This document shows positions 52,116 through 61,140 of a stretch of DNA of 64,000 bases, one piece after another. This stretch comes from Phaeobacter sp. G2 (GTDB taxonomy: Bacteria > Pseudomonadota > Alphaproteobacteria > Rhodobacterales > Rhodobacteraceae). A program made the translations under genes and the position numbers. Within the stretch, counting starts at the first letter, position 1, and each line of letters opens with the position of its first letter. The stretch is taken from NCBI GenBank assembly GCA_025163595.1, contig CP104100.1:682001-746000 (forward strand), in the 5' to 3' direction. Below the pieces are notes generated by a model. That model was not told the origin of the DNA. It did not search any database and saw only the letters and a program-made list of their open reading frames with translations.

Positions 52116-53168
52116 GTGAACCAATATGCAGGCACGAGCCCCAGCCTGGGGCGCAATCAGCCGCTGTGTGATTTGCGCAGTGATACAGTGACCCGACCGG
52201 ATGCGGGTATGATGGCGGCAATCGCTGCGGCGGATCTTGGCGATGACGTCTACGGCGAAGACCCGTCCGTCAACCGGTTGGAGGCCCTGCTTGCCGAACG
52301 TCTGGGCAAAGAGGCTGGGCTGCTGCTGCCCACCGGCACTCAAAGCAATCTGGTTGCGCTGCTGGCCCATTGTGGGCGCGGCGAAGAAATCCTGGTGGGC
52401 GTCGATTACCACGTAAACAAATATGAGGCCGCCGGGGCGTCGGTGCTGGGGGGCATTGCGCTATGCCCTTTGCCGATCCAAGGAGATGGCGGTTTGCACC
52501 CGGATGCAATTGCTGCTGCCGTCAAACCCGATGACAGCCATATGGCGATCAGCCGGTTGCTGTCGCTGGAAAACACCCATAACGGCCAGGCCGTCTCGTT
52601 GGCGCAGACCCAAGCCGCCGCCGACGCGGCGCGCCGGGCGGGGCTGGCGGTTCATCTGGACGGGGCCCGGTTCTTTAACGCGATCGCGGCGCTGGGATGT
52701 GCCGAGCAGGATCTGGCCCAGATCCCTGATACCATTTCGATTTGTCTCTCCAAAGGTCTCGGCACACCTGCAGGTTCGGTTCTGGTGGGCCCCAGGGATC
52801 TGATCTGCAAGGCGCGCCGCTGGCGCAAGATGCTGGGCGGCGGCATGCGGCAGTCCGGGCTGCTGGCGGCGGCGGGGCTATATGCGCTGGACCACAATGT
52901 CGCCCGTCTGAGCGAAGACCACGCGCGGGCCGCAGCTCTGGCCGCAACGCTTGGAAACCTGCAATCTGGTGCGGTAACCCAGGCCAGCAACATGGTCTTC
53001 TTTACCCCCGGCGACGGGCGAAATATGGATCTTCAAGAGCATTTGGCCGAAAACGGCGTGGTGATTGGCACCGGGGAAACAGGGCCGATCCGTTTGGTGC
53101 TGCACCGTGATGTCAGTGACGCAGGGCTGGAACTGGTGACCCAGGCCGTGCAACAGTTTTACGGCTGA
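52116..53168 (+). CDS. ltaE: Low-specificity L-threonine aldolase
   Basis: A 350-residue PLP enzyme that splits L-threonine or L-allo-threonine into glycine and acetaldehyde. It shows the opening CDLRSDTVTRPDAGM, GDDVYGEDPSVNRLE, the PLP aspartate region VHLDGARFFNA, and the PLP lysine in ISICLSKGLGTPAGS. The start is GTG with AGGAG 8 bases ahead. It is a single gene, convergent with recR. Confidence 0.93.
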   Translation: MNQYAGTSPSLGRNQPLCDLRSDTVTRPDAGMMAAIAAADLGDDVYGEDPSVNRLEALLAERLGKEAGLLLPTGTQSNLVALLAHCGRGEEILVGVDYHVNKYEAAGASVLGGIALCPLPIQGDGGLHPDAIAAAVKPDDSHMAISRLLSLENTHNGQAVSLAQTQAAADAARRAGLAVHLDGARFFNAIAALGCAEQDLAQIPDTISICLSKGLGTPAGSVLVGPRDLICKARRWRKMLGGGMRQSGLLAAAGLYALDHNVARLSEDHARAAALAATLGNLQSGAVTQASNMVFFTPGDGRNMDLQEHLAENGVVIGTGETGPIRLVLHRDVSDAGLELVTQAVQQFYG

Positions 53169-53214
53169 CACCCCGACAGGAGGGCGCACCGGTGGTCGCC
53201 ATTGTACTGTTATC

Positions 53215-53814
53215 TCAGAGCTGTTTACGGGCTTTGAGCGCGGCAATGATTGTACCGTCATCCAGATAATCCAGCTCGCCGCCAATTGGCACGCCCTGTG
53301 CCAGGGTGGTGAGCTGGACCTGATCCTCCAGCTGGTCGGCGATGTAATGGGCGGTGGTCTGGCCGTCGATGGTGGCGTTGAGCGCCAAAATGACCTCGCG
53401 CACGCCTTCGCTGGCAACCCGGTCCACCAGTCGCGGAATACGCAGGTCTTCTGGACCAATGGCATCCAGCGCCGACAGGGTGCCACCCAACACATGGTAG
53501 CGGCCCTTAAAGCTGGCGGCGCGCTCCATCGCCCAAAGATCCGAGACGGTTTCCACCACGCAGATCTCTCCGTTGGCCCGCCGCTCATCGGTGCAGATGC
53601 CGCAGATGTCACGGGTGCCGACATTGCCGCAGTTCAGGCATTCGCGCGCGCTGGCCGCCACCTGTCCCAGACTTTCGGCAAGCGGCGTAAGCAACAGCGC
53701 CCGTTTGCGGATCAGATGCAGCACCGCCCGACGGGCCGAACGCGGCCCCATACCCGGGAGTTTTGCCATCAGAGCAATCAAATGCTCGATCTCGCTGATG
53801 CTGTCGTCGTTCAT
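53215..53814 (-). CDS. recR: Recombination mediator protein RecR
   Basis: A 199-residue RecFOR-pathway protein that helps load RecA at gaps. It has a helix-hairpin-helix ([20 protein letters not shown]), a four-cysteine zinc finger ([16 protein letters not shown]), a Toprim domain ([27 protein letters not shown]) and a C-terminal Walker-like end. The start [12 protein letters not shown] has AAAGGA upstream; a longer frame is not needed. In many bacteria it follows dnaX-ybaB; here a cold-shock gene and a long gap separate it from ybaB. Confidence 0.96.
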   Translation of the reverse strand: MNDDSISEIEHLIALMAKLPGMGPRSARRAVLHLIRKRALLLTPLAESLGQVAASARECLNCGNVGTRDICGICTDERRANGEICVVETVSDLWAMERAASFKGRYHVLGGTLSALDAIGPEDLRIPRLVDRVASEGVREVILALNATIDGQTTAHYIADQLEDQVQLTTLAQGVPIGGELDYLDDGTIIAALKARKQL

Positions 53815-54407
53815 GTCTTGGGTCCTTTGCGATTGCTGCATATAGGCGCAAAGCACACCGGCGCTGCAAGACCCATGGTGCAACCACTCGGGCTTTGTTT
53901 CCGGGTGTGGTCAAGATCAAGACAGATAAGGCGGGCAAGGCGGGAAACCTGCCTCAACAGGTTTCCGAATCAAGGGCAAATGGGCGCAACCAGACCCGGC
54001 GAAGCCCTGAAAAGCCCCAGCAACAGCGGTTTTAGCCAAGCAGTTTCTGCCATTTGCGTAAAAGGTCGAAAAAAACTTTGGCACCAGAAGAGGCGGACAG
54101 GCTGGGCAAAGAACAGGTAAGGCGCCAGAAAACGACCGCAAGTTGGGCAAAAACGCAGATTTTGCCATATTTTTAGCATGATAGGCGCTGCTCAGGGGCA
54201 ATCACCATTTTTGATTGCAGAGGCGCTAAACAGCCTTGGACGTATATTCACCCTTGAAAAAAAATCGACCTCCGCGCATATAGGCACTGCTAACGTTTTT
54301 CTTTTTCGACCCACTGTCTCCCGTTTACGGCGTTCAGTCTTCGATCCAGACCTACAACGCCGGGCTGCCGCACCAACGCGGGCAGCATTTAATAGGAGAT
54401 TACGGAC
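53815..54407. other. Long region between recR and the cold-shock gene
   Basis: A 593-base gap. Its right part is probably the promoter and long untranslated leader of the cold-shock gene, as is usual for csp mRNAs. A 69-codon minus-strand frame at 53970-54179 has no family and no good ribosome-binding site. I see no terminator or operator that I can support. Confidence 0.45.
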
Positions 54408-54614
54408 ATGGCTTCAGGCACCGTAAAATGGTTTAACTCGACCAAAGGCTTCGGCTTCATTGCACCCGATGGCGGCAGCAAAGACGTATTTGTTCACATT
54501 TCTGCTGTTGAGCGTTCCGGTCTGACCGGTCTGGCCGACAACCAGAAAGTGACTTTTGACATCGAACCCGGCCGCGACGGTCGTGAGTCCGCTGTGAACC
54601 TCGAACTGGCGTAA
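54408..54614 (+). CDS. Cold-shock protein (CspA family)
   Basis: A 68-residue single-domain RNA chaperone. RNP1 KGFGFIA and RNP2 DVFVHIS are present in [20 protein letters not shown] and [15 protein letters not shown]. The AGGAG site lies 8 bases ahead. Long leader and downstream terminator indicate a monocistronic transcript, inserted between the recR and ybaB genes on the opposite strand. Confidence 0.97.
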   Translation: MASGTVKWFNSTKGFGFIAPDGGSKDVFVHISAVERSGLTGLADNQKVTFDIEPGRDGRESAVNLELA

Positions 54615-54637
54615 GCCTTTTCCGAGCCAGAATTCTG

Positions 54638-54672
54638 AAAACGCGGTCTCCTTTGGAGGCCGCGTTTTTGTT
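54638..54672 (+). terminator. Intrinsic terminator of the cold-shock gene
   Basis: A 14-pair stem: AAAACGCGG with CCGCGTTTT, one T-G pair, CTCC with GGAG, loop TTT, followed by T. Confidence 0.9.
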
Positions 54673-54768
54673 TTGCGCATAGCCCAGCGGACACAGGGTC
54701 AAAGCCGCAGACAGACAAAAGGCGACCCCTGAGAGCCGCCCTTTGAGCTTGGGTCATGTGCTGCGCAG

Positions 54769-55113
54769 TTAGAAGGGCAGCTTGATATCCTTGGGCAGGC
54801 CCATGCTTTCGGTCAGGTTGGTCATTTCTTCCTGCGCCTTCAGCGCCGCCTTGGACTGGGCATCCTTGATCGCGGCCAGGATCAGATCCTCGACAACTTC
54901 TTTGTCATCCCCGGAAAAGATCGACGGGTCAATATCGAGCTCTTTCAGCTCGCCCTTGGCCGAGGCCGTGGCTTTGACCAGGCCAGCCCCTGCTTCGCCC
55001 ACCACCATGACATTGTGCAGTTCTTCCTGCATCTCTGCCATTTTGGTCTGCAGTTCCTGTGCTGATTTCATCATCTTGGCCATATCGCCAAGCCCGCCGA
55101 GGCCTTTGAGCAT
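54769..55113 (-). CDS. YbaB/EbfC nucleoid-associated protein
   Basis: A 114-residue DNA-binding protein of the YbaB/EbfC family. It begins with a Gly/Leu-rich helix (MLKGLGGLGDMAKMMKSAQE), then a long helix QTKMAEMQEELHNVMVVGEA and the C-terminal DLILAAIKDAQSKAALKAQE. An AGGAG site precedes the ATG. It normally forms a dnaX-ybaB-recR cluster; dnaX here lies upstream but is separated by two unrelated genes. Confidence 0.95.
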   Translation of the reverse strand: MLKGLGGLGDMAKMMKSAQELQTKMAEMQEELHNVMVVGEAGAGLVKATASAKGELKELDIDPSIFSGDDKEVVEDLILAAIKDAQSKAALKAQEEMTNLTESMGLPKDIKLPF

Positions 55114-55204
55114 CTGTCTTCTCCTAAAAAGTTCTGTTGGGACCTAAATACGAAGCCAGGGCAAGGCGCACAAGGGTAAGCGCGCGATTAAAGGGGTGGT
55201 GCTC

Positions 55205-56140
55205 CTAAGGCCTGCAAGACTGCGGCGCCGTGCGAAACCGGTCGCGATAGGCACCGGGGGTGAGGCCGGTGACGGCTTTGAAGGCGCGCGAAAAGGCTGG
55301 CAGATCCGCATAGCCGACGGCCCAGGAAATCTCGGCAACCGTGGCGGTGCTTTGCTCCAGCCGGTTGCGGGCTTTTTCAATGCGCAGGCTTTGCAGGTAG
55401 GCCGCAGGTGTATAGCCGGTGGCCCGATCAAAGTGGCGGCTGAAGCTGCGCAGGCTCATGCCGGCAACCTGCGCCAGATCGGCGCTGGCAAGGGGGGCGG
55501 CAAGATGCTGGTCCATGTGGCGCTGGGCCTTCAGAATGCCGCTGTTGCCATGGCTGCGGTTGGGGCGAAAGCTGGAGTAATGCCGCTGCGCCCGCCCGGC
55601 CGGATCGACCAGTAGGTGCCGCGACAGCTTTGACACCATGGTTGGCCCATACCATAGCCCGGCAAGGTGCAGTCCCAGATCCAGCCAGGCCATAAGCCCG
55701 CCGGCGGTGATCACATCGTGATCATCAATCAGGATTTCTTCTGCCTGCAGGTCTACTTGCGGGAACCGTGCCTGAAACTCCTGCTCCAATGCCCAATGAG
55801 TGGTGGCGGGGCGTCCCTGCAACAGGCCAGCAGCGCCCAGCCAAAAGGCGCCGGCACAGACCGAACAGGCAATCGCCCCGCCGCGGTGCTGGGATCTGGC
55901 CCAATGGGCCAGCGGGTCCTGCGGGCTGCCACGCTGTTGTTCCAGCGAAGGTGGGAACACAAAGGCGGTGAAGCTTTGCTTGGGCAGGGTGGCGGGGGTC
56001 ACCAGGGTTATCTCTGGCCCGGGCACATCCGGGGCCAGGCGCGGCACCAGCGAAAACAGATCCGCCAGCCCCCAAAGCGCGGATTTCTGCACGCCGGGAT
56101 AATCAACCAGCGCAAGGGAGATATTTGGCAGTTTCTGCAT
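55205..56140 (-). CDS. GlxA-family regulator (DJ-1/PfpI domain plus AraC helix-turn-helix)
   Basis: A 311-residue regulator. The N-terminal DJ-1/PfpI amidotransferase-like domain (about 1-180) includes the nucleophile-elbow segment CSVCAGAFWLGAAGLL. The C-terminal AraC domain follows (LASADLAQVAGMSLRSFSRH, then ATVAEISWAVGYADLPAFSR). ATG 56140 is preferred to the TTG at 56161. It is divergent from the isochorismatase-family gene across an 80-base gap and probably controls it. The pair is inserted between ybaB and dnaX. Confidence 0.92.
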   Translation of the reverse strand: MQKLPNISLALVDYPGVQKSALWGLADLFSLVPRLAPDVPGPEITLVTPATLPKQSFTAFVFPPSLEQQRGSPQDPLAHWARSQHRGGAIACSVCAGAFWLGAAGLLQGRPATTHWALEQEFQARFPQVDLQAEEILIDDHDVITAGGLMAWLDLGLHLAGLWYGPTMVSKLSRHLLVDPAGRAQRHYSSFRPNRSHGNSGILKAQRHMDQHLAAPLASADLAQVAGMSLRSFSRHFDRATGYTPAAYLQSLRIEKARNRLEQSTATVAEISWAVGYADLPAFSRAFKAVTGLTPGAYRDRFRTAPQSCRP

Positions 56141-56220
56141 ATATATTGTCGTACGCGCCAATGTGTTTTGCAGTCAAGCCCGGGCATTTCAAAGGTCATG
56201 ATATCAAAAGGAGGCTCAAG

Positions 56221-56769
56221 ATGAGCAAGACTGCATTACTGTTGGTGGATATTCAGAACGATTACTTCCCAGGTGGCGACTGGGCGCTGCATGGGATGGA
56301 GCAGGCGGCGGAAAATGCCGCCTCTCTGCTTGCCTCGGCCCGTGAGGCTGGCCAGATGGTGGTGCATATCCGCCATGAAAACCCGTCGCCCGAGGCACCG
56401 TTCTTTCGCGCGGGCAGCCACGGGGCTGACATCCATAGCGCCGTTACCCCCACAACAGGTGAGCCGGTTTTGACCAAGGCGCGGCCCAATAGTTTTGTCG
56501 ACACGGGCCTGTTGGAGCTGTTGCAAGAGGCCGGGATTGAGGCGTTGACCCTCTGTGGCGCCATGAGCCAGATGTGCATTGATGCGACAGCGCGGGCGGC
56601 GCGTGATCTTGGCTTTGACGTTACTGTGGTAGAAGATGCCTGCGCCGCGCGGGCCATGGTGTTTGGTGGTGTCGAGCTGAGCGCCCAGCAGGTCCATGCG
56701 GCCTTTATGGCGCCCCTCGCCATGAGCTATGCGCGGGTTGTTTCAACCGCTGAGGTTCTGAAGGCCTGA
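56221..56769 (+). CDS. Cysteine hydrolase (isochorismatase family)
   Basis: A 182-residue hydrolase. The catalytic triad is Asp in LLLVDIQNDYFPGGDW, Lys in VLTKARPNSFVDT and Cys in LCGAMSQMCIDATARAA. Substrates in this family include nicotinamide and other small amides. The start has AAAGGAGG 7 bases ahead; an earlier frame overlaps the GlxA promoter. Pairing with the GlxA-type regulator suggests a small regulated catabolic unit. Confidence 0.93.
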   Translation: MSKTALLLVDIQNDYFPGGDWALHGMEQAAENAASLLASAREAGQMVVHIRHENPSPEAPFFRAGSHGADIHSAVTPTTGEPVLTKARPNSFVDTGLLELLQEAGIEALTLCGAMSQMCIDATARAARDLGFDVTVVEDACAARAMVFGGVELSAQQVHAAFMAPLAMSYARVVSTAEVLKA

Positions 56770-56890
56770 TAGCCTGACGCGCTGCGATCCACCCTTCGGA
56801 AGCTAGACTACGCAGGCAGGAGGTTGCCATCGGCAACCTCTTGGCCCTGCAGCAACGGGGCCGGCCAGAACAGAACAGTGCAGCACAGGG

Positions 56891-58738
56891 TTAGTCCTCT
56901 TCAAAGGGATCCCATTCGTCTTCCACCTCTGGCAGGGCCTCGGCTTCGACTTCGGCGGCCAGTTCCTGTGCGGTGCGGATGCGGGTGATCTTGGCCTTGG
57001 GAAAGCTCTCCAGCACGGCCTGTACCAGCGGGTGTTCGCTGGCCTTGGCGCGCAGGGCGTTTTCAGCGGCGTTTTCCAGCTCGGTGATGGTGTCGCCACC
57101 GCCGTCATTCTCCAGCGAGATGATCCAGCGGGCCTGGGTCCAGTTTTGCAGCTGTTGCCCCAGTCTGGCGGCCAGATCCTTGGGGGCGTCCGCCGTTGGC
57201 TGGATGGCAATGCGCCCGGGCTGATAGGAAACCAGACGCAGATAGGTTTTTACATACTCCAGCAACAACCCGTCGCGGCGCTGGCGGATCAGATCGACCA
57301 CATGCTCAAAACTTGGGTAGCGGGCGAGGGCCTGAAGGGTTTCTGGCGCCAGCGCTGTTGCGGTGCCATTGCCACCCTGCGCAACCGGCGCGCCGTGAGG
57401 CGCGCCACCGGATGCCATGGGCGCTCCGTCAGGAGCGCCGCCGCCCGCCGCAGGCGTACCCATGCCCTGCATGGGGCCAGAGCTGCCTATGCCAGAGCCG
57501 CCTGTGCCATAGCCAGTCGTCGCCATTCCACCGCTGGGGCCGCCGTTAGGGGGCGGCGGAGGCGTGTCCTGCAATTTGCGGATCAGCTCTTCCGGGCTGG
57601 GCAGGTCGGCCACATGTGTGAGGCGGATCACCGCCATTTCAGCCGCCATCATCGCATTTGGTGCAGCGGCGACTTCTTCCAGTGCTTTCAGCAGCATCTG
57701 CCACATCCGGGTCAGAACCCGCATCGCCAGGGCCTCAGCCATGTGCTGGCCACGGGCGCGTTCATCCGGGCTGACGGTGGGGTCTTCTGCCGCGTCAGGG
57801 GTGATTTTCACCACTGAGACCCAGTGGGTGATCTCGGCCAGATCGCGCAGGACCGCCAGGGGATCAGCGCCTTCGGCATATTGCGCGCCCAGCTCTGTCA
57901 GGGCACCGGCGGCATCGCCGCGCAGGATCATGTCCATCAGATCCAGCACCCGCCCCCGATCGGCCAGCCCCAGCATGGCGCGCACCTGATCGGCGGTGGT
58001 TTCGCCGGCGCCATGGGAAATGGCCTGATCCAGCAGCGAGGTGGCATCGCGCACCGAACCTTCGGCGGCGCGGGTGATCAGAGCCAGGGCATCCTCGTTG
58101 ATCTCGGCGTTTTCAGCAGTGGCGATCTTGCGCATCAGGGCGATCATCACTTCCGGTTCAATCCGGCGCAGATCATAGCGCTGGCAGCGCGACAGCACGG
58201 TCACCGGCACCTTGCGGATCTCGGTGGTGGCAAAGATGAATTTGACGTGGGCGGGCGGCTCTTCCAGGGTTTTCAACAGCGCATTAAAGGCGCTGGTGGA
58301 GAGCATGTGCACCTCATCGATGATATAGATCTTATAGCGGGCCGATGCGGCGCGATACTGGACCGAATCGATGATCTCACGAATGTCGCCGACGCCAGTG
58401 CGGCTGGCGGCATCCATCTCCATCACATCAACATGACGGCCTTCCATGATGGCGGTGCAATGTTCGCAGACCCCGCAAGGCTCGGTGGTGGGCTGACCGC
58501 TGCCATCAGGGCCGATGCAGTTCATCCCCTTGGCGATGATCCGCGCCGTGGTTGTTTTCCCGGTGCCGCGAATGCCGGTCATGATAAAGGCCTGGGCGAT
58601 ACGATTGGTTTCAAACGCATTTTTCAGCGTCCTGACCATGGCGTCCTGACCCACCAGATCGGCAAATGTCTCGGGGCGGTATTTCCGCGCCAGGACTTGA
58701 TACTGGGGCTGGCTGCTGTCGCTTGTGCTGTCGTTCAT
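56891..58738 (-). CDS. dnaX: DNA polymerase III subunit tau/gamma
   Basis: A 615-residue clamp-loader ATPase. AAA+ Walker A is in MTGIRGTGKTTTARIIAKGM, the zinc-binding cysteines include CGVCEHC, and Walker B/sensor parts are YIIDEVHMLSTSAFNALLK and FIFATTEIRKVPVTVLSRC. A Gly/Pro/Ala-rich linker at about residues 405-470 separates the ATPase from the C-terminal tau domain, which ends in acidic sequence. I placed the start at MNDSTSDSSQ; a longer frame adds unrelated residues. No A-rich slippery site is visible, so a shorter gamma form by frameshift is not supported. Confidence 0.96.
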   Translation of the reverse strand: MNDSTSDSSQPQYQVLARKYRPETFADLVGQDAMVRTLKNAFETNRIAQAFIMTGIRGTGKTTTARIIAKGMNCIGPDGSGQPTTEPCGVCEHCTAIMEGRHVDVMEMDAASRTGVGDIREIIDSVQYRAASARYKIYIIDEVHMLSTSAFNALLKTLEEPPAHVKFIFATTEIRKVPVTVLSRCQRYDLRRIEPEVMIALMRKIATAENAEINEDALALITRAAEGSVRDATSLLDQAISHGAGETTADQVRAMLGLADRGRVLDLMDMILRGDAAGALTELGAQYAEGADPLAVLRDLAEITHWVSVVKITPDAAEDPTVSPDERARGQHMAEALAMRVLTRMWQMLLKALEEVAAAPNAMMAAEMAVIRLTHVADLPSPEELIRKLQDTPPPPPNGGPSGGMATTGYGTGGSGIGSSGPMQGMGTPAAGGGAPDGAPMASGGAPHGAPVAQGGNGTATALAPETLQALARYPSFEHVVDLIRQRRDGLLLEYVKTYLRLVSYQPGRIAIQPTADAPKDLAARLGQQLQNWTQARWIISLENDGGGDTITELENAAENALRAKASEHPLVQAVLESFPKAKITRIRTAQELAAEVEAEALPEVEDEWDPFEED

Positions 58739-59084
58739 GGGTCTCTTGCCGGATTCGGAAGGCGGGATCGCGTCCGCGCAAGGTACGCGGGCTGGCGGGC
58801 TTCGTCCACCGCTGTTGACCAACTGGGGCTCCACGGGTCAGACTTTGGAGACAGTGCCGGATTTGGCACTGGGTGGGCGCCCGTCTGGGGGCGATTTTAC
58901 GGATTTTGTGGCCCCTGTTTTCAACCAGTATTTTTGATCAGGGTTCAGGGCCCGTGCTTCCTGGGATGTTTCAGTATGAGTATGCCAATGTCTAAAAACA
59001 CCGGGTTGTTTGAAAATACCGGGTTTCGCAGGCGCCGCTTGGGGCCGCTTACCTGCGTTGCTTACCAGTGGGAAAGGGGGCTGT
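58739..59084. other. Divergent region dnaX/phosphatase gene
   Basis: A 346-base gap. I looked here for the SRP RNA that often sits beside dnaX and did not find its conserved tetraloop region on either strand. Nothing else is supported beyond the expected promoters. Confidence 0.4.
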
Positions 59085-59630
59085 ATGGATGATCATCGCA
59101 CTGACCAATCCGTGCGATCCCTGACCCTGCATGCCTTGAGCGTGGCGGATGGCATTCTGGCACTGTGCCCGCTGCCGGGCAGCGGCGGCGACTATAGGGG
59201 GGACATGGATCACCTGCATGATTGGCAGCCAGGGCTGGTGATCTCGATGACAACCGAAGTCGAACATGTGGGTGCGGGTGCCGCGCCTTTGGGGCAGGAT
59301 TTTCAGGCCATGGGGTCGCGTTGGATTCACCTTCCCTTGCCGGATTTCTCTGCTCCGACCAAGGCCATGTTGGCGCAATGGCCCGAGGTCAGCGCGCTGG
59401 CGTTGCAGGCGCTGCGCGGCGGCGGCCGGGTGCTGGTGCATTGCAAGGGAGGCTGCGGGCGCTCTGGTATGGTGGTGTTACGCCTGATGATCGAGGCCGG
59501 GGAAGACCCCGATAAGGCCCTGCGCCGACTGCGTGCTGTGCGCGCCTGCGCGGTCGAGACCGAGGAGCAGATGACCTGGGCGCTGGCAGCTGCAAAACGC
59601 GCCGGGACACGGAAAGCCAGAAACAAATAG
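59085..59630 (+). CDS. Small dual-specificity/tyrosine protein phosphatase-like protein
   Basis: A 181-residue protein with the cysteine phosphatase signature HCKGGCGRSG: Cys120, Arg126, and a likely general acid Asp87 in LPLPDFSAP. It resembles the CDKN3/DSPc-like phosphatases found in bacteria. The end is very basic (AAKRAGTRKARNK). Start at 59085 is set by AAGGGGG; a frame from 59010 is longer but not supported. The substrate is unknown. The N-terminal part lacks a signal peptide. Confidence 0.85.
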   Translation: MDDHRTDQSVRSLTLHALSVADGILALCPLPGSGGDYRGDMDHLHDWQPGLVISMTTEVEHVGAGAAPLGQDFQAMGSRWIHLPLPDFSAPTKAMLAQWPEVSALALQALRGGGRVLVHCKGGCGRSGMVVLRLMIEAGEDPDKALRRLRAVRACAVETEEQMTWALAAAKRAGTRKARNK

Positions 59631-59672
59631 AAGGGCGAGACGCCCTCCTTAATGGCTTCGACGATGCCGGGG

Positions 59673-60098
59673 CTACAGGGCAGGGTGGACGGTTTGCGCT
59701 GTGGTCTGTTGAGGCAGGGGTTTTGGCAGAGCCTCACCCATGGCACAGGGGGGCTGATGCAGTTTGGTGGTAGAAAACGCCCGGCTGTCTGGTTGGAACA
59801 GGGTATCAGCAAACAGATCCAGGGTTGCTGTATCAGCTGCTTCGCTGACGTCACAAAACACCCGAATGCGGTCATGGCTGGCAATGAACCGGGCTGGGCA
59901 ATGACGGGCGCAGCCATCCAGCAGACTGTCTCCGCAGAGCTCAAATTCAGCGGATGTCACCGGGCGGGCCTTATCCAATGCCCCGGCAAGCGCTGTGAGC
60001 ATGCGGGTCAGAGCAGGGCAGGGCTTGCCCAGGTGCATACAGATGCTTTGGGAAAAGTGATGTGTTTCTTTGGTCGTTGTCTGGTCCATCGGTGTCAT
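59673..60098 (-). CDS. Cysteine-containing small protein under a cobalamin riboswitch
   Basis: A 141-residue protein I cannot name. Cysteines at residues 20, 27, 55, 63, 67 and 82, with the segment DGCARHCPARF, recall the DUF1636 (ferredoxin-like) proteins often found near cobalamin genes; this is only a weak resemblance. A good GGAGGG site lies 7 bases before ATG 60098. The upstream gap carries a full cobalamin riboswitch, so expression should fall when B12 is plentiful. No transporter or cob gene is beside it, making the regulation unusual for such a small unknown protein. Confidence 0.7.
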   Translation of the reverse strand: MTPMDQTTTKETHHFSQSICMHLGKPCPALTRMLTALAGALDKARPVTSAEFELCGDSLLDGCARHCPARFIASHDRIRVFCDVSEAADTATLDLFADTLFQPDSRAFSTTKLHQPPCAMGEALPKPLPQQTTAQTVHPAL

Positions 60099-60221
60099 GA
60101 TGCGCCCTCCGCGCGCTGGCGGGGAAATTGACAGGCGCAGGCATGAGACCGGGGGCGTTACCCGCAACCACCTCATGCACCCGCCCGGACTCCCCGTCCA
60201 GTTTCGAGTTACATTGGTGAT

Positions 60222-60398
60222 GGCAGGTCTCCTGACTTGCGGGTCGATACGGTTTCGGTCCTTCCCGGCCGGGATTGCATCCCTGTACCAGTGGTTCACC
60301 CGAAGCGCTCACCGCTTACAGTTGCGGGGGCAGTCGCGGAGTTGGCAGGGCTGCAAAAGCCTGGCCGCACCGCGTTCCCTTTTCATCCTGGACACAAG
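60222..60398 (-). promoter_or_regulatory. Cobalamin (adenosylcobalamin) riboswitch
   Basis: Read on the minus strand it has the conserved series of the B12 element: GAAAAGGGAA near the 5' side, then GCTTTTGCAGCC, the invariant box CCCCGCAACTGTAAGCGG, CCACTG, then GGGAAGG and the 3' box GTCAGGAGACCTGCC. All are in the right order. It ends 123 bases before the small Cys-rich protein gene. In this class B12 binding usually hides the ribosome-binding site or forms a terminator. Confidence 0.95.
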
Positions 60399-60605
60399 GT
60401 TATGCATCGCAGAAACCATCCCCTAATCGCTATCGCTGACAGATATGAGTCGTCAATCACGAATTGAGCGCCTGGTCAGGACGGCCGATATCGGCACACA
60501 GAAACTGACACAGAGAAACCAGCAAGCAGAAGCAAGCACGTAGGTGCAGGCATAGGCTGGCCTGCTGCTGGTCAGGGGACACTGTCTGGCAGGCTGCAAC
60601 CGGGA
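60399..60605. other. Gap between the riboswitch and the SRPBCC gene
   Basis: About 207 bases. The right part runs to the 3' end of the minus-strand SRPBCC gene at 60606; the left part must hold the promoter for the riboswitch transcript. No reading frame with motif support and no clear terminator is seen. Confidence 0.4.
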
Positions 60606-61073
60606 TCAGGCGCTGCGGTTTGCCCGGTCTTCGGTCAGGCTGGCAAACTCTGCCACTCGTTGCTTGAAACGGGTGTTGATCTTGGAGCGCGCCAGTTTGA
60701 GCGATTGCAACAACAGCCGCCCGGACAGGGTTTTGGCCTGCAGATTGACCTTCACCGAAAGACGGGTCCGCCGCGGAGAGAGCGCCAGGAGCTCAATCTG
60801 GCCCTTGCCTGACAGGCTGGGGCTCTCGCCATCAAACCCAATCAAGGTTGTGGGCTCATAGCTGGAAAGCTTCAGGTGCAATTTACGCGGTTTGCCGCGA
60901 AACTCAGTCTGGATATCCCAAGCCATGCCAACCTGAGGGGTCGGATCATCGCTCAGCCGCTGTACCTCGATGCCGCGCCGGATTGCCGACCGTTCAAAGC
61001 TGGCAAAATCGGAAATTGCTTCAAAGACTTCAGCCAGAGGCGTGTCGACGTCCTCTTTACTCGTTAATTCCAT
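60606..61073 (-). CDS. SRPBCC-family protein
   Basis: A 155-residue START-like/SRPBCC protein with one hydrophobic ligand-binding domain. It begins MELTSKEDVDTPLAEVFEAI and has VGMAWDIQTEFRGKPRKLHL and LLALSPRRTRLSVKVNLQAK. Such proteins bind lipids or polyketides or carry out small reactions. The function here is unknown. An AGGCGG site lies before the ATG. It lies between the riboswitch-controlled gene and nudC on the same strand. Confidence 0.87.
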   Translation of the reverse strand: MELTSKEDVDTPLAEVFEAISDFASFERSAIRRGIEVQRLSDDPTPQVGMAWDIQTEFRGKPRKLHLKLSSYEPTTLIGFDGESPSLSGKGQIELLALSPRRTRLSVKVNLQAKTLSGRLLLQSLKLARSKINTRFKQRVAEFASLTEDRANRSA

Positions 61074-61140
61074 GATATGCCGCCTGACCTGTCGTCAGCC
61101 CTTAGAGAGTAGTGTAGGATTTGGTGATAGAATAATCTCC

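Noticed and set aside
53970..54179. 69-codon minus-strand frame with a CPTC segment before the cold-shock gene
   Set aside because: The single CxxC is not enough. Codon use is unlike neighbouring genes, and the region is better explained as the cold-shock leader.
56891..58738. Programmed frameshift making a short gamma form of DnaX
   Set aside because: No A-rich slippery heptamer with following stem is visible in the gene.
58739..59084. SRP RNA beside dnaX
   Set aside because: Searched by eye on both strands for the conserved GGTCAGGTCCGGAAGGAAGC core; not present in this gap.
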